Shown piece by piece: positions 53,983 through 63,389 of a stretch of 64,000 nucleotides of DNA. The notes beneath the pieces were generated by a model. The model saw nothing but the letters and a program-made list of their open reading frames with translations, did not search any database and had not been told where the DNA came from. Origin of the DNA: JABLTI01 sp035528035 (GTDB lineage Archaea > Asgardarchaeota > Heimdallarchaeia > JABLTI01); NCBI GenBank assembly GCA_035528035.1, contig DATKZI010000008.1:1-64000 (forward strand), given 5' to 3'. How positions within the stretch are numbered: the stretch's first letter is position 1; each line of letters starts with the position of its first letter. The position numbers were made by a program, and so were the translations under genes.

Positions 53983-54170
53983 AATTATCAACTTTTGACT
54001 ATTTATGATAATTTACTAACTAAAATCTTAATTTAATAAATTATTCGTAGATTATTTTAAAAATACAATAATTATAGTTCTTAATATTTCTAAACTTCAA
54101 TAGGCAATAAAATTCAATTATTAACCCTTAAAGTTAATTTGTAATGAAAATAATAGTGATTTGATGTATA

Positions 54171-55196
54171 ATGAAACCTGAATTTGTTGATTTGTCTCAT
54201 GGTGCTGGTGGGACAAAAATGGATGAGTTACTTGAAATTATTATGAAAAATATTAAGTATAGAAAAATCGGAGATGGAATTGGATTAGATGAAAAAGATG
54301 ATGGAGCAACGATAAAAGTAGGGGATAAACGTATTGTAACATCAATAGATGGCCACACAGTACATCCAATTTTCTTTCCAGGAGGGGATTTGGGAAAATT
54401 AGCTATTACAGGAACAATTAATGACATAGCAGTCATGGGAGGAAAACCCATAGCGATACTCTCAAGCATCATTATAGAAGAAGGATTCCCTGTTAAAGAT
54501 TTGCAAAGAATCGTTGACTCCTTAGCTGAGACAGCCGAGGACAATAATGTAGCTATAATTGCTGGCGATACTAAAGTTATGCCTAGAGGAACATTAGATA
54601 AAATTGTGATTATTACAGCTGGTATTGGAATTATAGAAGATGAATCCATCGACATTCGAGATTCAAATCTTAAACCTGGTGATAAGATAATTGTTTCTGG
54701 GACAGTAGGTGATCATGGCATAGCTCTAATGGCTGGAAGGGAAGGAATTTCTTTTGAAACAGAATTGTTATCTGATGTAGCAGCTGTTACAGATATTGTA
54801 AATGTAGCATTAAAAATAGGTGGTGTGGTAGCTATGAAAGATCCCACTCGAGGTGGTTTAGCTTCAGCTTTAAATGAATTTGCTGAGAAATCCAAAGTGA
54901 GTTTATGGGTTGAAGATGAAAAAATACCAATAGAACCAGCTGTGAGTGCAGCAAGCGAAATGTTGGGATTAGAACCATTGGGAGTAACTTGTGAAGGAAG
55001 AGTAATAATTGGTGTACATGCTGAACAAGCAGAGGAAATGTTAAGAGCCATTAAAGAATTACCTAACGGAAAAAATGCCGCAATCATAGGGGAAGTTAAA
55101 GCCGATCGTCCTGGATTTGTGATTTCTAAAACAATCATCGGCGGTCATCGAATTATAGAAAAGCCTATTGGTGAACAAATCCCCAGAGTTTGTTAA
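54171..55196 (+). CDS. hypE: Hydrogenase maturation protein HypE
   Basis: AIR-synthase-related enzyme that turns the carbamoyl group from HypF into a thiocyanate on its own C-terminal cysteine, giving the CN ligands of NiFe hydrogenases. 341 residues: LSHGAGGTKMDELL, IKVGDKRIVTSIDGHTVHPIFFPGGD, GTINDIAVMGGKP, AGDTKVMPRG, and the PRVC end with the essential last Cys. AUG start. Encoded alone, 42 kb from hypB. Confidence 0.96.
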   Translation: MKPEFVDLSHGAGGTKMDELLEIIMKNIKYRKIGDGIGLDEKDDGATIKVGDKRIVTSIDGHTVHPIFFPGGDLGKLAITGTINDIAVMGGKPIAILSSIIIEEGFPVKDLQRIVDSLAETAEDNNVAIIAGDTKVMPRGTLDKIVIITAGIGIIEDESIDIRDSNLKPGDKIIVSGTVGDHGIALMAGREGISFETELLSDVAAVTDIVNVALKIGGVVAMKDPTRGGLASALNEFAEKSKVSLWVEDEKIPIEPAVSAASEMLGLEPLGVTCEGRVIIGVHAEQAEEMLRAIKELPNGKNAAIIGEVKADRPGFVISKTIIGGHRIIEKPIGEQIPRVC

Positions 55197-55315
55197 ATTA
55201 TGAAAGTTCAATGAATACATTAAATTAATAATGAAGCAATTATATGTTATCATAGAAAAAGTCTGATGAAAAGTCTTTTTAATTCAACAAATATTGATTT
55301 AGGTATAATATAAGT

Positions 55316-56200
55316 ATGAATAATTTATCAAAATCTTTTAACCTCGGAGGAAGAAGAATCTTGAAAGTTGCAGATGTAATGACTACCAACCCAATCTGTG
55401 CAAAAGTTCCAGGAACGCGCGATGAACTTTTCGATTTAATCAGAAAAACAAATCTTACTACTTTTCCTGTTATAAAAGATGATTCTCAAGAACTAATAGG
55501 AATAATAACAGAAACTGATATTGTAAGTAAACCATCAGAAACTCAGCTGGCTCTTTTAATGACAAGGAATCCGGTAACGGTTTCACCAAAAGATGAAATA
55601 GTTGATATCATAAAGATTCTCTACGATAATAAATTTAGACAACTTCCTGTTGTTGATAATAAGAAAAAATTGGTTGGTTTAATAACTATTGGTGACATAG
55701 TTTCAAAGGTAATAGCTATTAGTGCTTCTGAGAAAATCATTGGTGAATATATGGCTAGTTCTGTCTTAGGAATATGGCAAGAAACACCCTTACCTGTTTG
55801 TCAGAAAATTATGGAATTCGCAGAAGCTGAAGCAGCACTCATTTTTGATGATAAAACAAGCATGGTTGGAATCATAACGATGGTTGATTTCGTTAAATTC
55901 TATGAAGCTATTAGTAGTGAAAAACGTGATGAGATGAGTTCCGGGGAAGGAAAAGAAGGAAGCTGGGATGCAGTTTCAACAATAATTGTCCATACCAAAG
56001 ATCTTAAACTACCTGAAATTCCTGTGAAAGAAATCATGACAAAAGAAGTTGTCACAACATTCAGTAAAGCATCTATAAGTGATGTTGCTAAAAAAATGCA
56101 CCGACAGGAATTATACCAAATTCCCGTTGTTGATGCAAAAGGATTTGTATTTGGTATAATTAGAGATTTTGATCTATTGAAAGCATATTCTAAACTATAA
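55316..56200 (+). CDS. Four-CBS-domain protein
   Basis: 294 residues with two CBS pairs. Repeats begin at VADVMTTNPICAKV, LMTRNPVTVSP, YMASSVLGIWQETPLP and IMTKEVVTTFSKAS; each ends in a GIIT or GIIR type strand. CBS pairs bind adenosyl nucleotides (AMP, ATP, SAM) and act as energy sensors. There is no fused enzyme or channel, so a partner is likely elsewhere. ATG start; a hairpin follows the stop. Confidence 0.9.
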   Translation: MNNLSKSFNLGGRRILKVADVMTTNPICAKVPGTRDELFDLIRKTNLTTFPVIKDDSQELIGIITETDIVSKPSETQLALLMTRNPVTVSPKDEIVDIIKILYDNKFRQLPVVDNKKKLVGLITIGDIVSKVIAISASEKIIGEYMASSVLGIWQETPLPVCQKIMEFAEAEAALIFDDKTSMVGIITMVDFVKFYEAISSEKRDEMSSGEGKEGSWDAVSTIIVHTKDLKLPEIPVKEIMTKEVVTTFSKASISDVAKKMHRQELYQIPVVDAKGFVFGIIRDFDLLKAYSKL

Positions 56201-56222
56201 AAGGATAAATTATGATCCTTTT
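56199..56222 (+). terminator. Hairpin terminator after the CBS gene
   Basis: AAAAGGAT (56199-56206) and ATCCTTTT (56215-56222) are exact complements with an 8-nt loop; T-rich sequence follows to about 56238. Confidence 0.55.
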
Positions 56223-56404
56223 ATCAATTTTTTATTTTATTAGATTGAAAGATTTTTTTCAAGAAAATTTATCTGAAAAAACAATAAAAATTGTCAAAAA
56301 TCTACTAAAAAAAGTAAAAAAAACAGAAAAAGATATATTGCCAAAGGTTGAGAAAAACATCAATCACTTATTAAAATGCTATTGACTACTAAGGTGATCT
56401 AAAA

Positions 56405-56698
56405 ATGTCTAAAAAACTAGAATACAACGTGGTATTCATTGGCTCTAAGCCAGTAATGTCCTACGTGCTTGCTTGTATAACACAATTAAACGAAGGAAAC
56501 CAAGACTTAATATTGAAGGCTCGAGGTAGGGCAATCAGCCGTGCTGTTGACACCGCAGAAATTATTCGCAATCGTTTCGTACCAGATGCTACTATTAAAG
56601 ATATTAGTATCAGCACAGAACAAATCGAAAGAAGTGAAGGCGGAACAGCTAACGTTTCTGCAATAGAAATAACTATTGCTAAGAAAAGTAAAAAGTAA
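56405..56698 (+). CDS. albA: Alba DNA/RNA-binding protein
   Basis: Dimeric archaeal chromatin and RNA-binding protein. 97 residues with the conserved VFIGSKPVMSYVLACI (Lys14 is the acetylation-region lysine), ARGRAISRAVDTAEIIRNRF and the C-terminal VSAIEITIAKKSKK. ATG start; a possible TATA element (GATATATT) lies about 70 nt upstream. The 204-bp gap before it contains the CBS-gene hairpin and an A-rich tract. Confidence 0.96.
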   Translation: MSKKLEYNVVFIGSKPVMSYVLACITQLNEGNQDLILKARGRAISRAVDTAEIIRNRFVPDATIKDISISTEQIERSEGGTANVSAIEITIAKKSKK

Positions 56699-56711
56699 AC
56701 AAAAAAGCACC

Positions 56712-56755
56712 CGCGGTTCAAACTAACCGCGAAACGCATTTTTTTTCTTTTTTTT
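56712..56755 (+). terminator. Intrinsic-like terminator of albA
   Basis: CGCGGTT (56712-56718) and AACCGCG (56725-56731) form a 7-bp GC-rich stem with a 6-nt loop, followed by a long T tract from 56739. It is the most bacterial-looking terminator in the window. Confidence 0.8.
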
Positions 56756-58034
56756 AAATAATTTCAAGTATATCAGGTACTCGGCCAATTATTAATGGTA
56801 CAAGTAGCTCATTTTTGCTTAATGAACCATGAGTAGCATTTAATCCCAATTTATAAGTTGTATTATAATCCCCTGAATGTCCGAAGAACATTGAAGCATT
56901 TTTTCCTAAAATTATTTGAACATCACCTATTCGTTCAATGACTTTCGGATTTGCAGCACCTTTTCCCATAATAGATGGATATTGTTCTTCTGTAAAAATA
57001 ACTCCATTGTTACCTATCTTATCTGAAAACCAATCAACAATTGCATCCCGTTTACCTTCTTCTGATAATAAATGAATCACCCGACCACTTCTGCCTCGAC
57101 TTTTCAGTAAAGGAGCTAATATTTCTTCATCTTCAGAAGTAATAATGATTTTATTTTCTGATGTTAAATTCTCTTGACCATGATCTGCTGTAACGACTAC
57201 AACTGTTTCTGAAGCTATTTTCGGATCAAGTCTACTTAGCATTCTAATGAAAAGCTCTTCTATATTTTGAACTTCATCCATAAGAGTCTGGCTTTCAGTT
57301 GAATACCTATGACTAATTGAATCTATTGAACCAATATAGAGATCAATAAGAGTCTTCTCACTTGTTGCTGTTTCTAAAATTCTTTGAGCTGCTGCAAAAC
57401 AGTCAATATGACTTGAATATCCTATAGCGTTTTGTTTTTCATTAACCAATTCAGATAAACCACTATTTGCTATAAAATTTTCAATTAATCCTATATGATT
57501 TATTTGTGGATTTTTAGAAACTGGAAAATCACTCCAAACCCAATTCTTAACATTAACTCCTACCTTTGATAAATTAACTCCCACATTTGTTTTAAGTGTT
57601 AAAGTATCAACTACATTGTCAATTTCAGGGAAATTAATTCTATGTCCTAAAATACCATGCTCAATAGGCATTGTTCCAAATTTCAAAGAAGCAATACAAG
57701 TGCTCGTTATCGTAGGAAATACACTAGATAAAGGAAGACCAAATAAATCAAAAGTCTTAAGCAAAAGTTTTGAGTATTTCATAAATTCTGCTAATCCTAA
57801 AGCATCCAGTGTGACAAATAGAATATTTGATATCTCATTCTCTTGTATTCTATTCCAACCTTCTTTTTTACTTAACGATGAGAGTAATGTCTTACTTTTT
57901 AAAAATTTAAAATCAAATAGAGTTAAAATACTCGGAAGAATCTTAGAAATATTATCATTTAAATTAGGATAATATAAATCATCTCTCCCAGCTAGAGCTT
58001 TCAGCGGAAAAAAAGTTTGAGCCAAACTATTCAC
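56754..58034 (-). CDS. Type I phosphodiesterase/alkaline-phosphatase family protein
   Basis: 426 residues of the nucleotide pyrophosphatase/phosphodiesterase (PF01663) fold. The metal-site elements are LFVTLDALG, the nucleophile region PTITSTCIASLKFGTMPIEHGI, DLYIGSIDSISHRYS and VVVTADHGQEN, with the final His in NATHGSLS. The distance between these fits the family. No signal peptide or TM helix, so it is cytoplasmic; substrate unknown. GTG start. Convergent with albA; its stop region overlaps the albA terminator T tract. Confidence 0.88.
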   Translation of the reverse strand: MNSLAQTFFPLKALAGRDDLYYPNLNDNISKILPSILTLFDFKFLKSKTLLSSLSKKEGWNRIQENEISNILFVTLDALGLAEFMKYSKLLLKTFDLFGLPLSSVFPTITSTCIASLKFGTMPIEHGILGHRINFPEIDNVVDTLTLKTNVGVNLSKVGVNVKNWVWSDFPVSKNPQINHIGLIENFIANSGLSELVNEKQNAIGYSSHIDCFAAAQRILETATSEKTLIDLYIGSIDSISHRYSTESQTLMDEVQNIEELFIRMLSRLDPKIASETVVVVTADHGQENLTSENKIIITSEDEEILAPLLKSRGRSGRVIHLLSEEGKRDAIVDWFSDKIGNNGVIFTEEQYPSIMGKGAANPKVIERIGDVQIILGKNASMFFGHSGDYNTTYKLGLNATHGSLSKNELLVPLIIGRVPDILEII

Positions 58035-58159
58035 TACAAATTTTCATTGATAGCTAATTAACCGTTTACCCATTTAGAAATATTCCTAAGAATCTCAATG
58101 GTTTTTATATTAATTAAAAAAGGAAAAGAAATAATAACTAAAAATCATATTTATAATGC

Positions 58160-60286
58160 ATGTTCAAAAAAATTTTATCTATTATTACAAAAGAATTTTC
58201 CGGTGAGAATGCTAAGGAATTAACTGCAGGAATTGCTAATTTCCATAGAATTCAATCATCGCCAGGCTTTAGAGCTGCGGCTAATTATTGTCAGAGTAAA
58301 TTAAATGATTACAAGATTCCCTATGTATCTATTCTTTCATACCCAGCTAAAGGAAATAATACTTATTGGGGTTATCCGATTCCAAAAGAGTGGAATATCA
58401 ATAGTGCATCATTGGCGCTTATAGAACCTAAGGGAAATGAAAAAAATCTTTGCCGTTTTTTTGAAGTACCATGTTCGGTTATTCAAAGATCAAAAGCAAC
58501 ACCTAAGGAAGGCATAGTTGGTGAAGTCGTTATCTTACCAAATGGTTTAGATGAAAAGGCAATGTCTGAATATGATATTAAAGGGAAATTTATCTTGACA
58601 GATGATCCTGATTTGAATAAATTACGATTAATTGCGATAAATAAACTTGGTGCAGCTGGAATTATTTATGATCTTGTTTCTGAGTTGAAACCAATAAGGA
58701 CACGAGCTAATTTTCCCACAGCAAAGAGATATACCTCCTTTTGGTACGGATCGAAAGGAGAGGAAGGTGATGCATTAGGATTTGTTCTTTCTGCTGAACA
58801 AGGTGATGAATTAAGGAAATTAATTAAAAAAATAGAAAAAGAAAATTTGGAACGAAAGGATAAAAAGGAACCTGAAAAAAAGGTGAAAGTGCAAGCAAAA
58901 ATAGATGCTAGTTTTTATAATGGCGAAATGGAAGTAGTTGAATGTTTTATTCCTGGTGAAATAGAAGATGGGAAGGAAATTCTAGCTGTAGCACATCTTT
59001 GCCATCCAAAACCAAGCGCTGTAGACAATGCATCAGGGTGTGGAATTATAATAGAAACTGCTCGAACTTTAAAAACACTAATTGCTAATGGTCAATTAAA
59101 GAAACCAAAACGCAGTATTCGATTTTTATTAATGGCTGAATTTACTGGTACCTATTGTTACTTAGCCACTCATGAAGATAAAATTGAAAATTTCATCGCA
59201 GGCATTAATTTAGATATGGTTGGTGCTGACCAAACTGTTGGAGGGGGGAGAACATTAGTTATGGAAAAAACCCATATTGCACTACCATCTTATGTAAACG
59301 ATGTCTTAAGTGCGATTGTGGATGAAGCAGCTAAAGAGGTAATTAATTTTCAAGGAACAGGTGCTTATGCTACATTCAAGTATGCAAATGATCAACCTTT
59401 TTCAGGCGGTTCAGATCATTATCTTCTTGGTTATCCTGACATAGGTATTGGTACCCCAATGTTTATTCAATGGCCTGATCGTTATTATCATACAAGTGAA
59501 GATACTATTGAAAAAGTCTCACCAGAAATATTGCATCTTGTTGGTTCTTTAACTGCTACTTATTGCTATTTCTTAGCTAATGCTGAATTACCAGATATCC
59601 TCTGGAGCGCTCAAGAAATTGCTGCAAAAGGTAGAGAGCGAATAACCAATTATGGTAGAAAATATGTAAATGATTTGATAAGTAAATTGCAAACTCTTTC
59701 TGATGAAAATAAAATCAAAGAACGATCTATTGTTATGAGAGAAGCTCTCGATAATGTTGGATTGAGATTTCTTTTTAGAAAAGAAATTGAAGAGCAAACT
59801 CTAAACTCATTAAAAGTGTTAATAACGAATGATGACGAAAAAAGTGCTATAGATGAGATAATAAGCAAGGAACAAAAAATTTTAACAGAACATACTACTA
59901 ATGAAACAACCCACGTAAAATATGCTCTTGAAAAGATAAGCAATTCATTCCACATCACTCTGGAATCTCACGATGTGAAAGCTAAAGAAGCAATTGAATT
60001 ACAAGCGGAAACTATAATTCCTTATAAAATATTTAGAGGACCTGTTGGGTTAGGAGCAATGGATCTCACTTATGAAGAAGAACTAGAACACAAAAAAATA
60101 ATCGCCCAATACAAAGAAGCGGAACAAACTCTTACATCAACCTTTTTCTGGATAAATAATAAGCGAACTATAGCTGAAATTGCTGAATTGATAAAAAATG
60201 AATATAATAAAGCTAGCATACCCTTACTAATGGACGTATTCAAATTTTACGAAAAACACGGTTTATTAAAACTTAAACAGAAATAG
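58160..60286 (+). CDS. M28-like aminopeptidase (DUF4910 type)
   Basis: 708 residues. A PA-like insert (about 90-270) precedes and interrupts a zinc-peptidase core: HLCHPKPSAVDNASG (His and bridging Asp), LLMAEFTGTYCYL (Glu), INLDMVGAD (Asp), GGSDHYLLGYPDIG and YYHTSEDTIEKV (His), which are the five ligands of an M28 aminopeptidase. The C-terminus has a winged-helix-like end (RTIAEIAELIKNEYNKAS, FYEKHGLLKL), as in the DUF4910/DUF2172 group. No signal peptide; probable cytoplasmic peptide degradation. Confidence 0.85.
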   Translation: MFKKILSIITKEFSGENAKELTAGIANFHRIQSSPGFRAAANYCQSKLNDYKIPYVSILSYPAKGNNTYWGYPIPKEWNINSASLALIEPKGNEKNLCRFFEVPCSVIQRSKATPKEGIVGEVVILPNGLDEKAMSEYDIKGKFILTDDPDLNKLRLIAINKLGAAGIIYDLVSELKPIRTRANFPTAKRYTSFWYGSKGEEGDALGFVLSAEQGDELRKLIKKIEKENLERKDKKEPEKKVKVQAKIDASFYNGEMEVVECFIPGEIEDGKEILAVAHLCHPKPSAVDNASGCGIIIETARTLKTLIANGQLKKPKRSIRFLLMAEFTGTYCYLATHEDKIENFIAGINLDMVGADQTVGGGRTLVMEKTHIALPSYVNDVLSAIVDEAAKEVINFQGTGAYATFKYANDQPFSGGSDHYLLGYPDIGIGTPMFIQWPDRYYHTSEDTIEKVSPEILHLVGSLTATYCYFLANAELPDILWSAQEIAAKGRERITNYGRKYVNDLISKLQTLSDENKIKERSIVMREALDNVGLRFLFRKEIEEQTLNSLKVLITNDDEKSAIDEIISKEQKILTEHTTNETTHVKYALEKISNSFHITLESHDVKAKEAIELQAETIIPYKIFRGPVGLGAMDLTYEEELEHKKIIAQYKEAEQTLTSTFFWINNKRTIAEIAELIKNEYNKASIPLLMDVFKFYEKHGLLKLKQK

Positions 60287-60315
60287 AAAAAAATGAATGA
60301 AGGTTGAAGTACTAG

Positions 60316-61275
60316 CTACTTCAACTTTACTCCACAAGTTTCACAAAACACATCATCCGCTTCAACAGGATTTTGACATTCTGGACATTTTCCTTCTATC
60401 ACTTCAACTTCTGTTTGTGTTTGCACAGATGAAGATGGAGGAGGAGCAAAACGAGTGCCTTTTTCTTCCATTACTTTACGGGTCACGCAATCTAGGCGAA
60501 CGTTTTTCACTTTATCATCTTTATAGACCATTTCAGCCCAAAATACTGGATAAAAGATAATTTTCTTGTCTATTAAAACAAATTTTTCGAAAAGTATTCT
60601 TTGAACTCCTTCAGGTTTTTCTGTATACTCAGTTATTATTTCATTTGTTAATGTTTCAATATCAGAATATTCCTTAGGCAAAACGGTAGCTTCATTTTGG
60701 ATAAATTCATCTGTTACTTCAAGTAATTCTGCTTCTTCTAATGAGTCTGGATTAATGGATATTCCTTTGTAATTTCTTGCTTCAATGATATCTTTCTTGA
60801 TATTAACATGTTCAATTCCAGTAATTTGGATTTCAGCTTTTGATGTAGGTTTTTGCTTTGATTTCGAAAATAATCCATCAAAGAATCCTCCCTTTTTCTT
60901 TCCTTTAATCTCCACTTCGACCTCTTCTTCCGTAGGTTCTGGAACAATTAATTCTTCACCTAAAACAAAAACAGATACTGTATTATCATCTAAATCGAGA
61001 TCATAGGTTCGTTCAGTTAAATAACGAAGGTCATATATTCCACCTAAGATCATATAAGGTTCAAAGCTTTTCTTGATACTATTAATAACAACTTCGGTGT
61101 CTTTTGGACGTTTGAAAAGGCCTTTAAAAATTTCTAGTTTTTCTCTATTAAAAATAGCTTCAGCTTCAGTTTCGCTTACATCCGTCTTTGCAACCAAAAT
61201 CTTTGTAGGAGCTATCTCATCAATACGCTCAGCATTAGGGGCATCTAATCTATAATCATATTCTTCTGTACTCAA
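60316..61275 (-). CDS. Protein with C-terminal zinc ribbon, unknown function
   Basis: About 319 residues. The N-terminal half is an alpha/beta domain (IDEIAPTKILVAKTDV, TEVVINSIKKSFEPYMILGG), then a Lys-rich GKKKGGFFDGLFSK patch that resembles a flexible linker, a second beta-rich domain (VLIDKKIIFYPVFWAEMVY) and a zinc ribbon (CPECQ, CETCG) at the end. No family recognised. TTG 61275 with GAGG 9-10 nt upstream is preferred to GTG 61290, which overlaps that site. Confidence 0.65.
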   Translation of the reverse strand: MSTEEYDYRLDAPNAERIDEIAPTKILVAKTDVSETEAEAIFNREKLEIFKGLFKRPKDTEVVINSIKKSFEPYMILGGIYDLRYLTERTYDLDLDDNTVSVFVLGEELIVPEPTEEEVEVEIKGKKKGGFFDGLFSKSKQKPTSKAEIQITGIEHVNIKKDIIEARNYKGISINPDSLEEAELLEVTDEFIQNEATVLPKEYSDIETLTNEIITEYTEKPEGVQRILFEKFVLIDKKIIFYPVFWAEMVYKDDKVKNVRLDCVTRKVMEEKGTRFAPPPSSSVQTQTEVEVIEGKCPECQNPVEADDVFCETCGVKLK

Positions 61276-61359
61276 GTATGATAACCTCACTTCTAATTCT
61301 TAATATCAGAATATACTTACTTCTTGAAAAATATAACTGATTACTTTGAAAATATTTGA

Positions 61360-62268
61360 TCATTTCTCAATAAAATCCGGATAGATAGATTTCAATTTAG
61401 AAATAACATCATCTCGGGTATAATTTGGTATTGGACCCAAATGTGATATTTTATATGAAGCCGTACACGCAGCCATCAGTGCAGAGTAATAACAATCCTT
61501 AGTTCGAAGATATTCTAGTAAAAAGGCTGTAATGAAAGTATCACCTGCACCAGTCTCATCAACAACAGTTGTTGGAACAGCAGGTATATCATATCGTTGA
61601 TTATTGTGGTAGATAATTGCTCCTTTATGAGCACGAGTTATCACCAGAAATTTCAAATCAGTTTTCAAAACCAAGTCTATTGCCTTATCTAAATTAGTTG
61701 TTGCAGTTATACCCATTAATTCTGTATCATCGACTTTTAAAATATCAATTAATGGTAGATATTCAGAGTAATTTAACCAAGGTTTCAAAATGATTTTTTT
61801 ACTCCCTTTTTCTATACTTCGTGTAAACCCTTGCCCATCAAGAGAAACGAGCTTAAAGCGATCTCTAATTTTTACTAGCAAATCTGTATTGATCTCATTA
61901 AAAACAGGTCCAAGATGAATACAATGTGATTGAAAATAGCTTTCAGGTATATCGTAAAAGAATATCTTTTCTGAGGTTGATAAAAGCTTTTGAGTACGTT
62001 TACCTTTTGGCGAATATTTATTTTCAAACTTCATAGATGTTTGACCTTCAATTTTAAATCCATTAAGATCAGCACTAAATGAATTTAAAACATCAAGATT
62101 TTTAAGGTGAAAATCAACGCCTACCTTTGATACTATTCCTAAAGAGGAATTCAATACTTTAGCTGTTGCAGCAGCATAAACTGGTACACCACCAATAAAG
62201 CGTTTCTCCTCTTTTGGTGTGATAATCAAATCTTCTGTTATACTACCTAAAACAATGAGATCAAGCAT
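61360..62268 (-). CDS. PfkB-family carbohydrate/nucleoside kinase
   Basis: 302 residues of the ribokinase fold. It has VLGSITEDLIITP and FIGGVPVYAAATAKVL near the N-terminus, and the C-terminal signature VDETGAGDTFITAFL with the catalytic Asp in GAGD. The middle contains VSLDGQGFTRSI and VITRAHKGAIIYH. Substrate cannot be assigned; small archaeal members phosphorylate sugars, nucleosides or inositol. Start ATG 62268. Confidence 0.9.
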   Translation of the reverse strand: MLDLIVLGSITEDLIITPKEEKRFIGGVPVYAAATAKVLNSSLGIVSKVGVDFHLKNLDVLNSFSADLNGFKIEGQTSMKFENKYSPKGKRTQKLLSTSEKIFFYDIPESYFQSHCIHLGPVFNEINTDLLVKIRDRFKLVSLDGQGFTRSIEKGSKKIILKPWLNYSEYLPLIDILKVDDTELMGITATTNLDKAIDLVLKTDLKFLVITRAHKGAIIYHNNQRYDIPAVPTTVVDETGAGDTFITAFLLEYLRTKDCYYSALMAACTASYKISHLGPIPNYTRDDVISKLKSIYPDFIEK

Positions 62269-62341
62269 ACCTTTAATATGAAGAATTATCTGTTCAAAAA
62301 TACTTTGTAATAGAGGATAATTTTTGATTAAGAAAAAAAAA

Positions 62342-63217
62342 TTATGTTAACTCTAATTTTCGACCACAGCTTGGACAGTGTGAATCGGTAGGATAGACTG
62401 TATGACCACAACGTCGACAGCGTGTTATCCTCTGGCTTGGACCTCTCGGTGGAGGAGCAACAGGAGTTAAAGGTTTCGCACAATTTGGACAAACAGTATG
62501 ATGTGGATAAACAATAGCATTACAACGACCACATCGAGCAGTTCCAGGAGGAGCTTTTCCTAGAGGATCTTTAGTAGGATCACCAGTAGTTCTTGTTGGG
62601 GGAGCAAGAATCCTATTACAATTACTACATCGAGTTTCATAGTCATATACAATCGCTCCACATTTAGCACATTTTGCTATTTTTTCTGGAGGAGGACCTT
62701 TTTGAGTTGAGGGAGAACCTGGAGAAGGGAGTTGCTGTGGTTGCCTTGGAGCATAGGGTGAAGCAGGAGGATATGGTGGGCTAGGAGAATAAGGAGAAGG
62801 TTGATTGCTCGGTGGAGGAGGTGGAATGACCGGAGCTTTTACATTTGCTTGATATGGTTGACCACAACCTGGACATTGACTGTCATCAGGTCTTAAAACG
62901 GTGCCACATCTTTCACAAATAATTCTTTGTCTAGCTGGTCCAGTTCCATAAGGAGAATAAGCAGGAGAATAACCTGAGGAACCTTGTTGAGGAGGTGGAG
63001 GAGGGGTATATGCTACATCAATACCAAAATCATCTGGAGGAGGAGGGGGAGGATAGGATTCATAGATACCAAAAGCGCTTGATGGAGGAAGTGGAGAGGG
63101 GGATGTGGGGTCATTTAGAGAGTCATCACTAAATTTTGGAATAGCACTCCCACATTCAGAGCACATATCAGCATCATCACGATTTGCTGTACCACAGCTA
63201 GGACAAAAGATTGTCAT
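62342..63217 (-). CDS. Proline-rich protein with five zinc ribbons
   Basis: 291 residues. Five CxxC...CxxC ribbons: CPSC/CSEC at the start, CERC/CPGC, CAKC/CSNC, CGRC/CPNC and CRRC/CPSC at the end. Between them lie Pro/Ser/Tyr-rich linkers (PPPPPDDFG, PPPPSNQPSPYSP), longest at about 30-95 and 130-170. It is a soluble, probably multivalent binding protein; no enzyme domain is seen. Function unknown. ATG start and monocistronic. Confidence 0.75.
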   Translation of the reverse strand: MTIFCPSCGTANRDDADMCSECGSAIPKFSDDSLNDPTSPSPLPPSSAFGIYESYPPPPPPDDFGIDVAYTPPPPPQQGSSGYSPAYSPYGTGPARQRIICERCGTVLRPDDSQCPGCGQPYQANVKAPVIPPPPPSNQPSPYSPSPPYPPASPYAPRQPQQLPSPGSPSTQKGPPPEKIAKCAKCGAIVYDYETRCSNCNRILAPPTRTTGDPTKDPLGKAPPGTARCGRCNAIVYPHHTVCPNCAKPLTPVAPPPRGPSQRITRCRRCGHTVYPTDSHCPSCGRKLELT

Positions 63218-63389
63218 TTTGTAAATAACGACCTCAAATATATAGTATTTGTATAATTTATTAAAGCACTATTAAATGTTGGCAAATTGTCATATTTAAT
63301 AGCTTTTAATAATTACTACTTGTTTCAACTGTAAATTATAAAGACAGCGCTCTAGGAGAAGTAAAGAAAAAAAAGTAATCTTGTTTAAT

